Source of the DNA: CAVXUB01 sp963764805
GTDB taxonomy: Bacteria; Actinomycetota; Acidimicrobiia; Acidimicrobiales; Bog-793
NCBI GenBank assembly: GCA_963764805.1
Contig: CAVXUB010000002.1
Coordinates: 248,001 to 312,000 of the forward strand
DNA: 64,000 nucleotides
Reading direction: 5' to 3'
Below, in pieces: positions 28,648-37,144 of this stretch; the stretch's first letter is position 1; the number at the start of each line of letters is the position of its first letter. The notes under the pieces are model-generated. The model did no database searches and was not told the origin of the DNA. It saw nothing but the letters and a program-made list of their open reading frames with translations. The translations under genes and the position numbers were made by a program.

Positions 28648-30580
28648 GGCCATAGCCCGGCGACGACGCGCGCGGCCGGTCGCTCTCGCCGGCCTCTTCC
28701 TCCTCCTGCCTGCGTGCTTCCTGGCATCGTGCTCGTCGGGCGCCCAACAGCCGACGGGAACTGTCGAGACGACCCTTCCTCCTGACCGGATCGTCATCCA
28801 GGACGGCGGCACCGTCACGGTGGGCGTGCCGTACCTGCCGAGGAACTTCAATCCGTCTACGCCGGCGGGCGCCAACCGGGTGACGCAGATGGTGATGGAG
28901 CAGGTGTTGCCGCAGGCGTTCGTGATCGACCCCAGTTTCGTCGCTGATACCACCGGCTTCATCGACTCGGCGGAACTGATCTCGGTCTCTCCGGAGACGA
29001 TCGCCTACACCATCGACCCCAAGGCGACGTGGTCGGACGGTGTGCCGATCAGCGCCCAGGACTTCATCTACAACTGGCAGGAGCAGCTGCAGCAAGCCGG
29101 GTCACTTCCGTTCTCGGGGGCGCTCGCCGGCTACGAGGACATCGCATCTGTGACGGGCTCCGCTAACGGGAAGACGGTGACCGTCTCGTTCAAGAAGCCT
29201 TATGCCGACTGGGAGAGCCTGTTCGCCGATCTCGTACCGGCGCACGTGGCGGAGAGCTACGGGTGGACGCAGGCGTTCGCAGGCTTCGATCCTGGCAAGG
29301 TCATCTCCGGCGGGCCGTTCGAGGTTGCCTCCATGACGCCCGGCGTGGAGCTGGTGCTGAAGCGCAACCCGCGCTGGTGGGGGACACCCCCTCACCTGAG
29401 CTCGATCGTGTTCCGGGTGGTGCCCGCAGGGACGGACGAGTGGTCGCTGCTCGAGTCGGGATCCGTGGACGTGGGCGAGATGGTCCCGAACCCGACCGAG
29501 AACGTCATCGCCGACATCTACGGGATGTCGACGGCGACAACCCTCACGCCGTTCTGTTGGCAGCTCGTCTTCAACGGGGACGATCCCGTGGTGGGATCCG
29601 CCGACGTGAGGCGTGCGGTGGCGCTCGCCCTCGACCGGGCACAGCTGGTCGCCGACACGATCGGTCTCCTCGACCCCGGCGCTCCTGTCAAGCAGAACCG
29701 CCTGTTCATCGCCGGGGCACCAGGGTCGGCGGACAATGCGACCGCTTACTCGACTGTCGACGATGCGGCGGCGGGAACAGAGCTGGGGAAGGCGGGGTAC
29801 GTGCTACTCCCGTCCGGCTACTACGGGCTCGTCGCGGCCGGCGCGCCCGCTGCGGGATCGCCGCTCGTTCTCACGATCACCGGCCCGTCGGAGAACCCGC
29901 TCGCCGCCCAGGTGGAGGCCGAGTTCCAGGCTGAGATGAAGGCCGCCGGCATCATGGTGCAGATCTCCAACGTCTCCCAGACCTCGCTGCTGAACAGCGT
30001 TCTGCCGGAGGGGGACTACCAGATGGCCCTGGCACCGTTCGTGGACTCGCCGTACCAGTCTTTCGAGGCACCCGTGTACACGACGATTCCCACCGTCACG
30101 CCGGGAACGACGTCTGATCGGCGGCGACTCGGTGCCCAGGTGAGCGGTTCGGGCGGGTCAGACGCTGGCACGCTGGATGCCGCCCCCGCAGCGACCAACA
30201 GCGTCTGGCAGCCGACCTTCGTGAACCTCGACGACATGGATATGACCGATCAGGCCATCACCACCCTCTTCTCGCAGGCGGCGTCCCAGCTGAACCAGGA
30301 CACCGACCGGGGTCTCTACAACGAGATCGACACGCTGCTGTGGCAGGACATGCCGACGATCCCGTTGTTCGACATGCCGGTCACTCTCGTCACCGAGCCG
30401 GGTCTGGTGAACGTCGAGGAGAGCCCGACGTGGGCGGGTCCGATGTGGAACGCCGAGGACTGGGCTCTTGCGTCCAACCTGCCCGGCGTGGCCACCACGA
30501 CGACATCTACGACCTCGACGACCTCGGCATCGACTTCGGCATCGAGTCCGGCATCGGCTTCGACTACGTCCGGCGGGTGA
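28607..30580 (+). CDS. ABC transporter substrate-binding lipoprotein, family 5
   Basis: 657-residue exported solute-binding protein. After a basic N-terminus (IARRRRARPVALAGLFLLLP) there is a lipobox LASC. The mature domain has VTVGVPYLPRNFNPSTPAGA, TYSI-like IAYTIDPKATWSDGVPISAQDF, ISGGPFEVASMTPGVELVLK and VRRAVALALDRAQLV, all family 5 features. The C-terminus carries a Thr/Ser/Ala-rich tail (TTTTSTTSTTSASTSASS). The in-frame TTG at 28607, within the end of secG, is the only usual start codon upstream of the signal peptide, so the true start is uncertain. No transporter subunits are adjacent; an orphan binding or sensing role is possible. Confidence 0.85.
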   Translation: MRSRPSRSVCAGPKAIARRRRARPVALAGLFLLLPACFLASCSSGAQQPTGTVETTLPPDRIVIQDGGTVTVGVPYLPRNFNPSTPAGANRVTQMVMEQVLPQAFVIDPSFVADTTGFIDSAELISVSPETIAYTIDPKATWSDGVPISAQDFIYNWQEQLQQAGSLPFSGALAGYEDIASVTGSANGKTVTVSFKKPYADWESLFADLVPAHVAESYGWTQAFAGFDPGKVISGGPFEVASMTPGVELVLKRNPRWWGTPPHLSSIVFRVVPAGTDEWSLLESGSVDVGEMVPNPTENVIADIYGMSTATTLTPFCWQLVFNGDDPVVGSADVRRAVALALDRAQLVADTIGLLDPGAPVKQNRLFIAGAPGSADNATAYSTVDDAAAGTELGKAGYVLLPSGYYGLVAAGAPAAGSPLVLTITGPSENPLAAQVEAEFQAEMKAAGIMVQISNVSQTSLLNSVLPEGDYQMALAPFVDSPYQSFEAPVYTTIPTVTPGTTSDRRRLGAQVSGSGGSDAGTLDAAPAATNSVWQPTFVNLDDMDMTDQAITTLFSQAASQLNQDTDRGLYNEIDTLLWQDMPTIPLFDMPVTLVTEPGLVNVEESPTWAGPMWNAEDWALASNLPGVATTTTSTTSTTSASTSASSPASASTTSGG

Positions 30581-30765
30581 CCCAGGCGGTGATGGCGGGG
30601 GGTGGTGGGCTTCGTGTCAGGAGTCGCGGCCGAGGTCGCCGGCGCGCCTTGTGATGAGCCACCGGCCACGATTCTCGGCCGAGGGCGCAGGCGCTAGAGT
30701 CTCTCTCCGCAGTAGGGCTCTGGTGCCTCCGCCGGGGTCGTGACCTACTAACAACAAGATCGCCC

Positions 30766-30849
30766 GTCGGAGTGGCGGAATAGGCAGACGCGCTAGGTTG
30801 AGGGCCTAGTGCCCGCAAGGGCGTGGGGGTTCAAGTCCCCCCTCCGACA
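30766..30849 (+). tRNA. tRNA-Leu, anticodon GAG
   Basis: 84-nt class II tRNA. The acceptor stem GTCGGAG (30766-30772) pairs with CTCCGAC (30842-30848). The anticodon arm CTAGG-TTGAGGG-CCTAG places GAG at the anticodon. The long variable arm GCCC-GCAA-GGGC and T arm GGGGG-TTCAAGT-CCCCC are clear. CCA is not encoded. Its 3' end is overlapped on the opposite strand by the serine recombinase gene. Confidence 0.95.
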
Positions 30850-32270
30850 CGGCTATTGTGCGACTCTTCGCCGGAAAGCCCCACTTCAGCGAGGGTGACG
30901 TTGAGCCGAGGGGCTCCGTGGACCGTCACCTCGAGGTGATCGGGGTAGACGGCAACTTGTTGCACGAGCTCCTCGACGAGGACCCTCCGCTCGGCATCCG
31001 TCGCCTCCGCCCAGACCCGGTCGACGTCGAGGTCCCTGAGCGTCGCGGCCACCTGCTCGAAGCGTGCTGCCAGCTCGTCGAGCTGCTTGTCCTCCTCCCG
31101 CTTGCCGGCCGCCTCCTCCCGGACCGCCTCGATCTGGCGTGTGATGGCCTGCTCCTCCTGTGCGAACAGCTCGGCGGAGATGCGGTCGGCGTAGTGCAGC
31201 TCGAGCAGCTTTCGCCGGCGCTCGGCCAGCTCGGCGAGGCGTTCGGCGGGCCGCCGGCGCTCCCGGTCGCGGGCACCAGTTGCCGGCTTGCTGGTGGCGG
31301 TCAGCTCCTCCCGGATCGCCCGGCGCAGCTCCTCGTCCTCGGCGATCACGCGGATGCCGAGGAGGGCTGCCCGGTGGAGGCCGCGGTTCGTCCGCCGCGG
31401 CTGGCTGTCGCAGCCCTTGCCGCGGTGGCGGCAGCGGTACATCGCCCGGCCGTCGCCGTTGTACTCGACGTACATCCGCCGGCCGCAGAGCCCGCAGACG
31501 ACGTGGCCGGTGAGCAGGTCCTGGCCTCGGCGGCCGCGGCCCCGGTTGGCCCGCTGGGCGGCCTGCCACTCCTCCTCGGTGACGAGCGGCTCGTGGTGGC
31601 CCTGGTACCACTCGCCGTTGTGCAGGACTTCACCCCGGTAGATGCGGGACGTGAGGATCACTCCGATCGTCGAGTGCTTGACGCCGGTGCGCTCCTCGAT
31701 CGTGCTCCGACTGTGGCCTGCGACGCGGAGGCGGAAGATCTCTCGCACCCTGTCGGCTGCGGCGTTCGGGACGAGCTCGCCGTCGATGAGGTCGTAGCCG
31801 GTCTTCGGCCGGTTGACCCACTTGCCCTCCCGGGCCGCCTGGTGCATGCCCATCCGCACGTTCTCGGCGAGCTGCTCCCGGTAGAACTGGGCGAACGAGC
31901 CGAGGATGTTGTAGAACATCCGGCCCGTCGCCGACGAGAGGTCGATCTTCTCGGTGAAGCTGTGCAGAGCCACGCCCGCCTTGCCGAAGGTGTCGGCGAG
32001 GAGGATCAGGTCGCCGAGGTTGCGCGAGAGCCGGTCGAGGCGCCAGGTGAGGACGTTCCGCACGTGGCCGGCCTCGACCATCGTGAGCAACTGCTGCAGA
32101 CCCGGGCGCTCGAGGTTCTTCCCGGACCAGCCGGGATCGGCGACGACGGTGGCGGCCCCGAGATCATGGAGCTCCGCGTACGCCCGCAGCTTCTCGGCCT
32201 GGCCCTCGATCGAGAAGCCCTCCGCCGCCTGCTCCTCCGTCGACACCCTGCAGTACGCCACCGTGAGCAT
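30831..32270 (-). CDS. Large serine recombinase (site-specific integrase)
   Basis: 479-residue integrase/resolvase-family recombinase. The N-terminal catalytic domain has AYCRVSTEEQAAEGFS with the nucleophile near S10 and LTWRLDRLSRNLGDLI. The recombinase domain includes KTGYDLIDGELVPN and STIGVILTSRIYRGE. A zinc ribbon follows (CGLCGRRMYVEY...CRHRGKGC), then a long coiled-coil-rich C-terminus (RLAELAERRRKLLELHYADR). This layout matches phage/integrative-element large serine integrases. The final residues RVGGGT and the TGA stop are read antisense through the 3' half of tRNA-Leu, so the element end lies at that tRNA. A 54-residue ORF and a rep-like gene lie immediately upstream. Confidence 0.93.
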   Translation of the reverse strand: MLTVAYCRVSTEEQAAEGFSIEGQAEKLRAYAELHDLGAATVVADPGWSGKNLERPGLQQLLTMVEAGHVRNVLTWRLDRLSRNLGDLILLADTFGKAGVALHSFTEKIDLSSATGRMFYNILGSFAQFYREQLAENVRMGMHQAAREGKWVNRPKTGYDLIDGELVPNAAADRVREIFRLRVAGHSRSTIEERTGVKHSTIGVILTSRIYRGEVLHNGEWYQGHHEPLVTEEEWQAAQRANRGRGRRGQDLLTGHVVCGLCGRRMYVEYNGDGRAMYRCRHRGKGCDSQPRRTNRGLHRAALLGIRVIAEDEELRRAIREELTATSKPATGARDRERRRPAERLAELAERRRKLLELHYADRISAELFAQEEQAITRQIEAVREEAAGKREEDKQLDELAARFEQVAATLRDLDVDRVWAEATDAERRVLVEELVQQVAVYPDHLEVTVHGAPRLNVTLAEVGLSGEESHNSRVGGGT

Positions 32271-32369
32271 CGTCCTTCGCCCCTTTGCTCTTGTCCGCCT
32301 TCGAGGTCAGCCGCACGGCGATGCGCACGAGCACGCCGGCCACCCGTGAGTAGTCAGGTGCGCCGACCA

Positions 32370-32534
32370 TCATGCCCGCCGGGTGTGACGCTCGGCGACC
32401 TTGTCCTCGAAGGAGACCGATCGGCTGGCTAGATGGTGGCAGACCGCCGGGACGAGCTGAGTCACCGTGTCGGAGAGGCGCTCGGTGCCGACGATGGCGG
32501 CGAAGCTCGCCAGCTCGCCGACGAGGCGGGGCAT
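32370..32534 (-). CDS. Small hypothetical protein coupled to the rep-like gene
   Basis: 54-residue ORF starting at ATG 32534, which overlaps the rep-like stop by one base (TGATG). Sequence MPRLVGELASFAAIVGTERL... looks helical and ends in ERHTRRA. No family recognised. It could instead be the natural C-terminus of the rep-like protein displaced by a frameshift, since one-base lesions are common in this window. Confidence 0.45.
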   Translation of the reverse strand: MPRLVGELASFAAIVGTERLSDTVTQLVPAVCHHLASRSVSFEDKVAERHTRRA

Positions 32535-33490
32535 CAGCTGGCGGAGATCGCCCCGCGCTGGCCGGCGGCGACGCGCTCCACGCCGGCGGCGCCCTGGCGG
32601 ATCGAGGCGTGCTGGACGCAGCGCCACTCCGGTGCGAGCGGCCAGCGTGAGCGAGTGGCGTCGGTGGTGGGGCAGCGATAGGTGAGCCAGCTCTCGGTGA
32701 GCGAGGCCCAGAGAGCGCCCGCCGCGTCGATAGCGTCGTCTGGCGTGTCGACGCCGTATTCCTTCAGGCCCTGGCGGCCCGGCTCGAACTCGATGCGGTG
32801 GACGGGGCGGTCGGGGTCGTAACGCTCTCCCCAGATGTCGTGCCACCAGTCGGCGCCGGTCCGGCGGACGTCGCGTTGCTTGTCGTAGATGCGGGCGAGG
32901 ACCGTGCCCGTCGAGCGGCGGCCGAAGACGAAGCCGGAGAGATCGCTGCCGTCCTCGTACGTGTCTAGCTCCCGCCCGCGCACTACGAAACGGTGCCGGT
33001 CGTCCCCGGTCAGCCCCCACCCCTGGAAGTCGGCGAAGAGGTCGAGGCGTGAGACGTTGGCGCGGATCGGGCCGACGTCGTCGGCGAAGAGGTCGAGGAA
33101 CCAGGCGATCGCCGATCGAGGCCCGACCGCCTGCAGGAACTCGGTGCGGGGTTGGATGCGGATCGCCGGCAGGTACGTGCTCGGAGTGAGGCCCACCTGT
33201 CCGTGCCGGTGGCGGAGGCAGTAGCGATAGCGGCCGAAACCGTGGGGGAGGAGGTTGATCCGGACGTCTGCGATCAGCATGGGCGCGGGGCCGCCCACGA
33301 GGCCGGCGAGCTCTCTCGACTTCTCCAGGCGCTCGAAGAAGGCCGGCGGGATCGCCGCCCTGCCCGAGACGTAGAGCGCATCGATGCCGGAGGCGAGCTC
33401 GGTGAGCGGGACGTGTCCGTCTCTGGGCGATGGAAGTCGCACAGATGCGCCTTGATCGACAGACGCGGGTGCCAACGGTGAGGTTGCCAT
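32534..33490 (-). CDS. Replication-initiator-like protein of the integrated element
   Basis: 318-residue protein. VSRLDLFADFQGWG followed by TVLARIYDKQRDVRRTGADW and HRIEFEPGRQGLKEYGVD are the pattern of Rep_trans-type (rolling-circle) replication initiation factors, where the tyrosine of the YDK segment and the surrounding acidic residues form the nicking domain. This is recalled family knowledge, not a search result. It sits between a regulator-like gene and the recombinase, as expected for an integrated plasmid. The start at 33490 (MATSPLAPASVDQG) is 13 nt from the upstream gene stop. Confidence 0.6.
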   Translation of the reverse strand: MATSPLAPASVDQGASVRLPSPRDGHVPLTELASGIDALYVSGRAAIPPAFFERLEKSRELAGLVGGPAPMLIADVRINLLPHGFGRYRYCLRHRHGQVGLTPSTYLPAIRIQPRTEFLQAVGPRSAIAWFLDLFADDVGPIRANVSRLDLFADFQGWGLTGDDRHRFVVRGRELDTYEDGSDLSGFVFGRRSTGTVLARIYDKQRDVRRTGADWWHDIWGERYDPDRPVHRIEFEPGRQGLKEYGVDTPDDAIDAAGALWASLTESWLTYRCPTTDATRSRWPLAPEWRCVQHASIRQGAAGVERVAAGQRGAISAS

Positions 33491-33502
33491 CGGTATCGGT
33501 AC

Positions 33503-33970
33503 CTAGAAGTCGATCGGCTCTTCGGGCGGCCGCATCGCGTCGACGAGCTGCTGCTTCCATGCCTTCTGCAGGTCGAGGCGCAGCCAGGGGAGGCGGAACT
33601 CGTCGGGATGCCGCCCGTACCGGTTGCGGAAACGGCTGATCTTGCGGTGGATCGTCGCCCGGTGCCAGCCGGCCTTCTGCAGGTTTGCGAAGCCGCCCGC
33701 CAGATGCCAGGCGATGTAGAACCCGAGCAGGTCGCTCTCCTCGACCACACGCCGGGCGAGCTCGGCCACCGCCTCGGCGGGGACGGGCTCGTGATCGCCG
33801 GGGTCGGTGCTCGCACCGCGGGGATGTAGGCCCGCCGCGACCTCCGCCTCGTAGATGTCCTCCCAGACGTCGTCAGGGACCGAGTCGTGGTACTCCGTCC
33901 AGCGGGCCCGGGCGACGCCCAGGCCCTCGAGGGAGTCCATCTTGTCTGAGCGATAGTCTGCGGGAGTCAT
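33503..33970 (-). CDS. Putative DNA-binding protein of the integrated element
   Basis: 155-residue soluble protein of unrecognised family. The C-terminal third, NLQKAGWHRATIHRKISRFR, has a helix-turn-helix look and is followed by a region with basic and aromatic residues (LRLDLQKAWKQQLVDAM). ATG 33970 is preferred over TTG 33973. It is the first gene of the element operon and has a near-consensus promoter with tandem ATTGCG heptamers, consistent with an autoregulator or an excisionase-like factor. Function is not proven. Confidence 0.5.
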   Translation of the reverse strand: MTPADYRSDKMDSLEGLGVARARWTEYHDSVPDDVWEDIYEAEVAAGLHPRGASTDPGDHEPVPAEAVAELARRVVEESDLLGFYIAWHLAGGFANLQKAGWHRATIHRKISRFRNRYGRHPDEFRLPWLRLDLQKAWKQQLVDAMRPPEEPIDF

Positions 33971-33978
33971 CAAGTCGC

Positions 33979-34007
33979 ATCATTGCGCATTGCGTACGGG
34001 TTGTCAA
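33979..34007 (-). promoter_or_regulatory. Sigma70-type promoter of the element operon
   Basis: On the minus strand TTGACA (34002-34007) and AATGAT (33979-33984) are separated by exactly 17 nt; the ATG lies 8 nt beyond. ATTGCGC and ATTGCGT (plus-strand 33982-33988 and 33989-33995) are tandem heptamers inside the promoter and could be an operator. Confidence 0.65.
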
Positions 34008-34767
34008 GCAGCGCCGACTCCTACCGGGTCGTCGTCGGTGCCTTGAGCCTCGCCAAAGTCGTCGTGGCGGAGGAGCGCCCGGCAACCAAGGGGGATGACG
34101 CCCAGGAGCAGGGCCTGCGGCGCGTTCGGTTCTGCGCGAGATGGAGGCGTCATCCCCTCTTGGTCCGAGGATGCTCGTGGCGCGTAACCGGCCGTCAAGG
34201 TCCTCCAGTCGCACCTCGCCCCGGTTGCGCTGGCGCGGACTCTCTGCGCCGCGCCCTCCGACCTTGACCGCCTCCTCTATTACCCCCACCGCGCTGCCCG
34301 GCGCCGGCCATCGGAATCCCCTCCAGTTGGGCTTCGCATCCATCCAGGCTCAGTCTTACGCACGCACGGCGCCGCTCCCGACTGGAGGTTCGGGCGTCGG
34401 ACTGAGGGCGTCCGAGAACGTGGCTGCAAGAACGGGGAAGTCTCTCTTGTCTCACATTCGGCGGCAACGGCCGGCGGCTGGCGCCGCCGGCCGTTCCCCT
34501 TGGGTAGGGCTGGCGGGCGCGAGGCGAGCCCGTTGATCTCGAACCGTGCTGCAGGTGGCGCCTCGGTCCGGGCCGGAGCCGATGGGTAGGATGCAGTTTG
34601 CGGGTGCTGTGTAACAGTCAGCGCCTGGGACGGTCCCCGGGCGGACGAACAAGCGCCAACCTCCCAGTCCCTCGCGGAGTCCGTCGCGAACTGTGGAATG
34701 ACGGACTAGGACCAGTACCGAGAGCCCGCTGTATCGGTTGCATCCACACCGATCGGGGTCGACTTGC
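34008..34767. other. Region without a supportable gene
   Basis: About 760 bp between the element operon and the exported gene pair. Open frames here lack recognisable domains or ribosome sites. The only clear structure is a perfect inverted repeat at 34466-34495. Confidence 0.5.
34466..34495. terminator. Perfect 12-bp stem hairpin, possible terminator or element-end structure
   Basis: AACGGCCGGCGG and its exact reverse complement CCGCCGGCCGTT flank a 6-nt loop CTGGCG. No T tract follows on the plus strand. It may be a factor-assisted terminator or a recombination/replication structure in the element. Confidence 0.5.
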
Positions 34768-34796
34768 TTGACTCTTTGCACTAAGAGGGCTACCAT
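34768..34796 (+). promoter_or_regulatory. Promoter TTGACT-N17-TACCAT of the exported gene pair
   Basis: TTGACT at 34768-34773 and TACCAT at 34791-34796 have optimal 17-nt spacing; GTG 34804 is 7 nt after the -10 box with no ribosome site, so the transcript should be leaderless. Confidence 0.7.
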
Positions 34797-34803
34797 CGCC
34801 CAC

Positions 34804-35628
34804 GTGAATCGGCGATGTGACCTGGTTTACCGTGGTATCTGGCTCGCCCTCCTCGCTGCGTCCCTAATTGTGCTACAGGCGCCGCCAGCCCTTGCTGGCG
34901 GCGGCGGAGATGGTCAGAATCCGAACGGATCAAGGGACTTTCCGACCGACCATGCTGGTGGACTTTATGATGTGACGACGCAGGCCATCGGGGGAGTCGA
35001 AGCGTATGTCGATAACTTCTCGCCCTGGGTCGATCCGACCTCCGCAAGCGGAAAAGGCTTGCCCCAGTGGTATAACAACGGCAACGAGTCAATACTTCTT
35101 GTCAGTTCTGACAGCAATTCGTGGGTTCAAGTTGGCTGGCTGGAATATACGGCGAACGGCACCACTCCCATACGACGGGTCTACGTACAACAGACAATTA
35201 ACGGGATTCCGAACACGACATTTTACGGGTCTGGAAACCCGACATCGGATTGGGGCTCCGATCCGGCCAACGAACAAAGTGAGTTCAAGCTTACGTACAG
35301 CCCAACTGGCCCGAACTATTTCGCCGCGTACTGGGCGAGTCCCCAAAACTATGGTTCATTTAGCGGATTGACCAGCTTTACGACGAACTTTACGCCGGTG
35401 GATGCGCAGCTTGAGAGCGAGACGCTGAGCGACGCAACTGAATTCGACGGAGGGATCTATAATCCGAGTCTCACGTCGGGAGCTCAGATGTACTATCCTG
35501 CCGGTCCATCAGGGCAATGGGGCACCTTCTCTGGAAGCAAGAAGACGACATATCTCCCGAGCTATGCCGACCTCTCGCCGAACAGTGGTGCTTCATACGA
35601 CATTTGGGACACAAGATGCGATTATTGA
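34804..35628 (+). CDS. Secreted protein of unknown function, low-GC
   Basis: 274 residues from GTG 34804, chosen because of the promoter spacing. A signal peptide is clear (VYRGIWLALLAASLIVLQAP, cleavage near ALA-GGG). The mature part is rich in Trp, Tyr, Asn, Ser and Thr (LPQWYNNGNESILLVSSDS, VQVGWLEYTANG, YFAAYWASPQNYGSFSG), suggestive of an extracellular beta-sandwich, perhaps distantly neprosin-like, though I cannot assign a family. Base composition is about 50% GC in a sampled stretch (30 of 60 at 35161-35220), far below neighbours, so recent transfer is likely. The next gene overlaps its end by 13 nt. Confidence 0.75.
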   Translation: MNRRCDLVYRGIWLALLAASLIVLQAPPALAGGGGDGQNPNGSRDFPTDHAGGLYDVTTQAIGGVEAYVDNFSPWVDPTSASGKGLPQWYNNGNESILLVSSDSNSWVQVGWLEYTANGTTPIRRVYVQQTINGIPNTTFYGSGNPTSDWGSDPANEQSEFKLTYSPTGPNYFAAYWASPQNYGSFSGLTSFTTNFTPVDAQLESETLSDATEFDGGIYNPSLTSGAQMYYPAGPSGQWGTFSGSKKTTYLPSYADLSPNSGASYDIWDTRCDY

Positions 35629-36209
35629 AGCACCTGTCCCGTATTGCAGGCTTGGGTGGAGTTCGTAAAGGCACGGAGAGCCTTACGAAAGGCAAGTCGA
35701 CTGTCTGGATGGCCAGATTCGCTATTGTGGGCGCTGTTGCGCTCATCGCTGTATTTGTCGCGGTCGGACTTCGTGCTCACAGCACGGACTCCAGTGGCCA
35801 TCGACGTTTGTCTGTCCCACCGAAGGGCTCACTGTCCCCGCAGTTGGATCAATCTGTTTTGGGAGACCTTCTAACGCCTGATGGCGTCTCGGTGCAGGCG
35901 GCATCCTCCGGAACACAAGCGGCGATATCACAGGCATCGGCCCTCGAGGCCGTGACTGGCGTTGGTGCCGTCACGTATGGCGAGACTCCGGTCGCCGAGG
36001 AGTTGGTAGTGGTTTCTAGCCTAAGCACGAATTACGAGCCGATTCTCGCTTGGGGTATCGAGTTCTCTCTTGGTAATATGCCCGCTCCTATCTTCGGTCC
36101 GATTGGTGCGACAACCCAACCCGGCGTGGTGAACAACTATGCGATTGCCTTTGTTAATGCTTTGTCGGGCGCGAATATGTTTACAACCTACGGGTATGTT
36201 GCGTCCTAG
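35616..36209 (+). CDS. Membrane-anchored protein of unknown function, low-GC
   Basis: 197 residues from ATG 35616, which overlaps the upstream stop. A basic N-terminus is followed by one hydrophobic segment (ARFAIVGAVALIAVFVAVGL, about residues 36-56), so it is probably a type II membrane or secreted protein. The extracytoplasmic part is Ala/Ser/Thr/Gly-rich (SVQAASSGTQAAISQASALE, YEPILAWGIEFSLGNMPAP). No family recognised. Gene order, overlap and shared low GC say that it works with the preceding secreted protein. Confidence 0.7.
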   Translation: MRLLKHLSRIAGLGGVRKGTESLTKGKSTVWMARFAIVGAVALIAVFVAVGLRAHSTDSSGHRRLSVPPKGSLSPQLDQSVLGDLLTPDGVSVQAASSGTQAAISQASALEAVTGVGAVTYGETPVAEELVVVSSLSTNYEPILAWGIEFSLGNMPAPIFGPIGATTQPGVVNNYAIAFVNALSGANMFTTYGYVAS

Positions 36210-36319
36210 TTGTCGCTGAGAGGGTACGGCGTGGCCACTTCGTGCCTTCATGGCAAGGTGTATCGATCGTAGTTGTTCTGGTCTCCATCTCCTCGTTGGC
36301 AGTCCAGACATCGGGCTAT

Positions 36320-36770
36320 TCACAATTCGCGGTGTAGTAGCGGCCTGAACCCGCCGGCCTCGAGCAGTGATCGGGCGATGTAGTTGGTGAGGTTCCGGAA
36401 GCCGAAGGCAGATCCCCGCAGGTGCTCGAGGCGTCCGTTGCTGGCCTCTGTCGGTCCGTTGCTGGCGCCGGGACGGTCGAAGTAGGCGAGGATGTCGGCG
36501 GCACGGCGCTGCAAGGTCCGGCCGAGTCTGCGCAGCTCTGCCAGGGCGGCCGGCACGCCGGTCGCCAGGGAACCGATCAGCTTGATCATCAGCTGGCGTC
36601 CCCTGCTGCGGTCAGGCTCGCGGTAGGCGGCGATCATCTGCTGGTAGACGCCATGTCGCCTCCACCGGAGCATGATCGTCGTCGGCGAACAGCCGCTCCA
36701 GGTCCTCTTGCTGGTTGTCGGTGAGCAGGTCGAGCCCGGTGTGTAGCGTCCGGCGGGCCGGCGTCTCGAT
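36320..36770 (-). pseudogene. ISL3-family transposase remnant
   Basis: C-terminal part of a DDE transposase of the ISL3 family in two frames. ARRTLHTGLDLLTDNQQ...LFADDDHAPVEATW lies in one frame, and after a one-base change near 36660 come GVYQQMIAAYREPDRSRGR and YFDRPGASNGPTEASNGRLE, then RGSAFGFRNLTNYIARSLLE. The N-terminal DNA-binding part and terminal repeats are missing, so it is a dead fragment. It marks past insertion next to the low-GC gene pair. Confidence 0.8.
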
Positions 36771-37144
36771 CGCGATCGTCAGTTGCGAGTCGCCCTCTCC
36801 GAGACGCGTGTGACATCCGGGGTCTACCGGATCCTCGTCGAAGCAGAGCGCGAGGCCATCGGCGAGGAGGCCTGCCTCGTCGTGATCCACGATCGCCCGG
36901 AGCGGTGATCCGACCGGCTGTCCATCTTCATGCTCGAGGCGCATCGAGCAAGGATGCCGGGTCCCTGCTGTTCAAACAGCGCCGCCGGAACAGAGGGCAG
37001 GATGATCAGGAACTCACGCCGTCAACACGTGTGCGCGGTCCAACAAAAGCGTGGGTTCTCATCGCTGCCAGTCGCGAATCCGCCACTTGGGCCCTCCGAC
37101 ACCAGGTCAGACGGGGTGGCGGGCTGTAAGGCTCCGTTGAGTCC

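Larger units (their letters stand above)
30831..34007. mobile_element. Integrated element module (serine recombinase, small ORF, Rep-like, regulator) at tRNA-Leu
   Basis: Four minus-strand genes in tandem adjoin the 3' end of tRNA-Leu(GAG): recombinase, 54-residue ORF, Rep-like protein, DNA-binding-like protein with a strong promoter. The composition resembles small actinomycete integrative elements or integrated plasmids. The right boundary is not seen. I found no repeat of the tRNA 3' end by eye up to 45 kb, so element size is unknown and may include cargo at 34.8-36.2 kb. Confidence 0.6.

Noticed and set aside
33873..34343. 156-residue minus-strand ORF upstream of the element operon
   Set aside because: It overlaps the well-formed promoter and the regulator gene; only its first third looks protein-like and there is no ribosome site.
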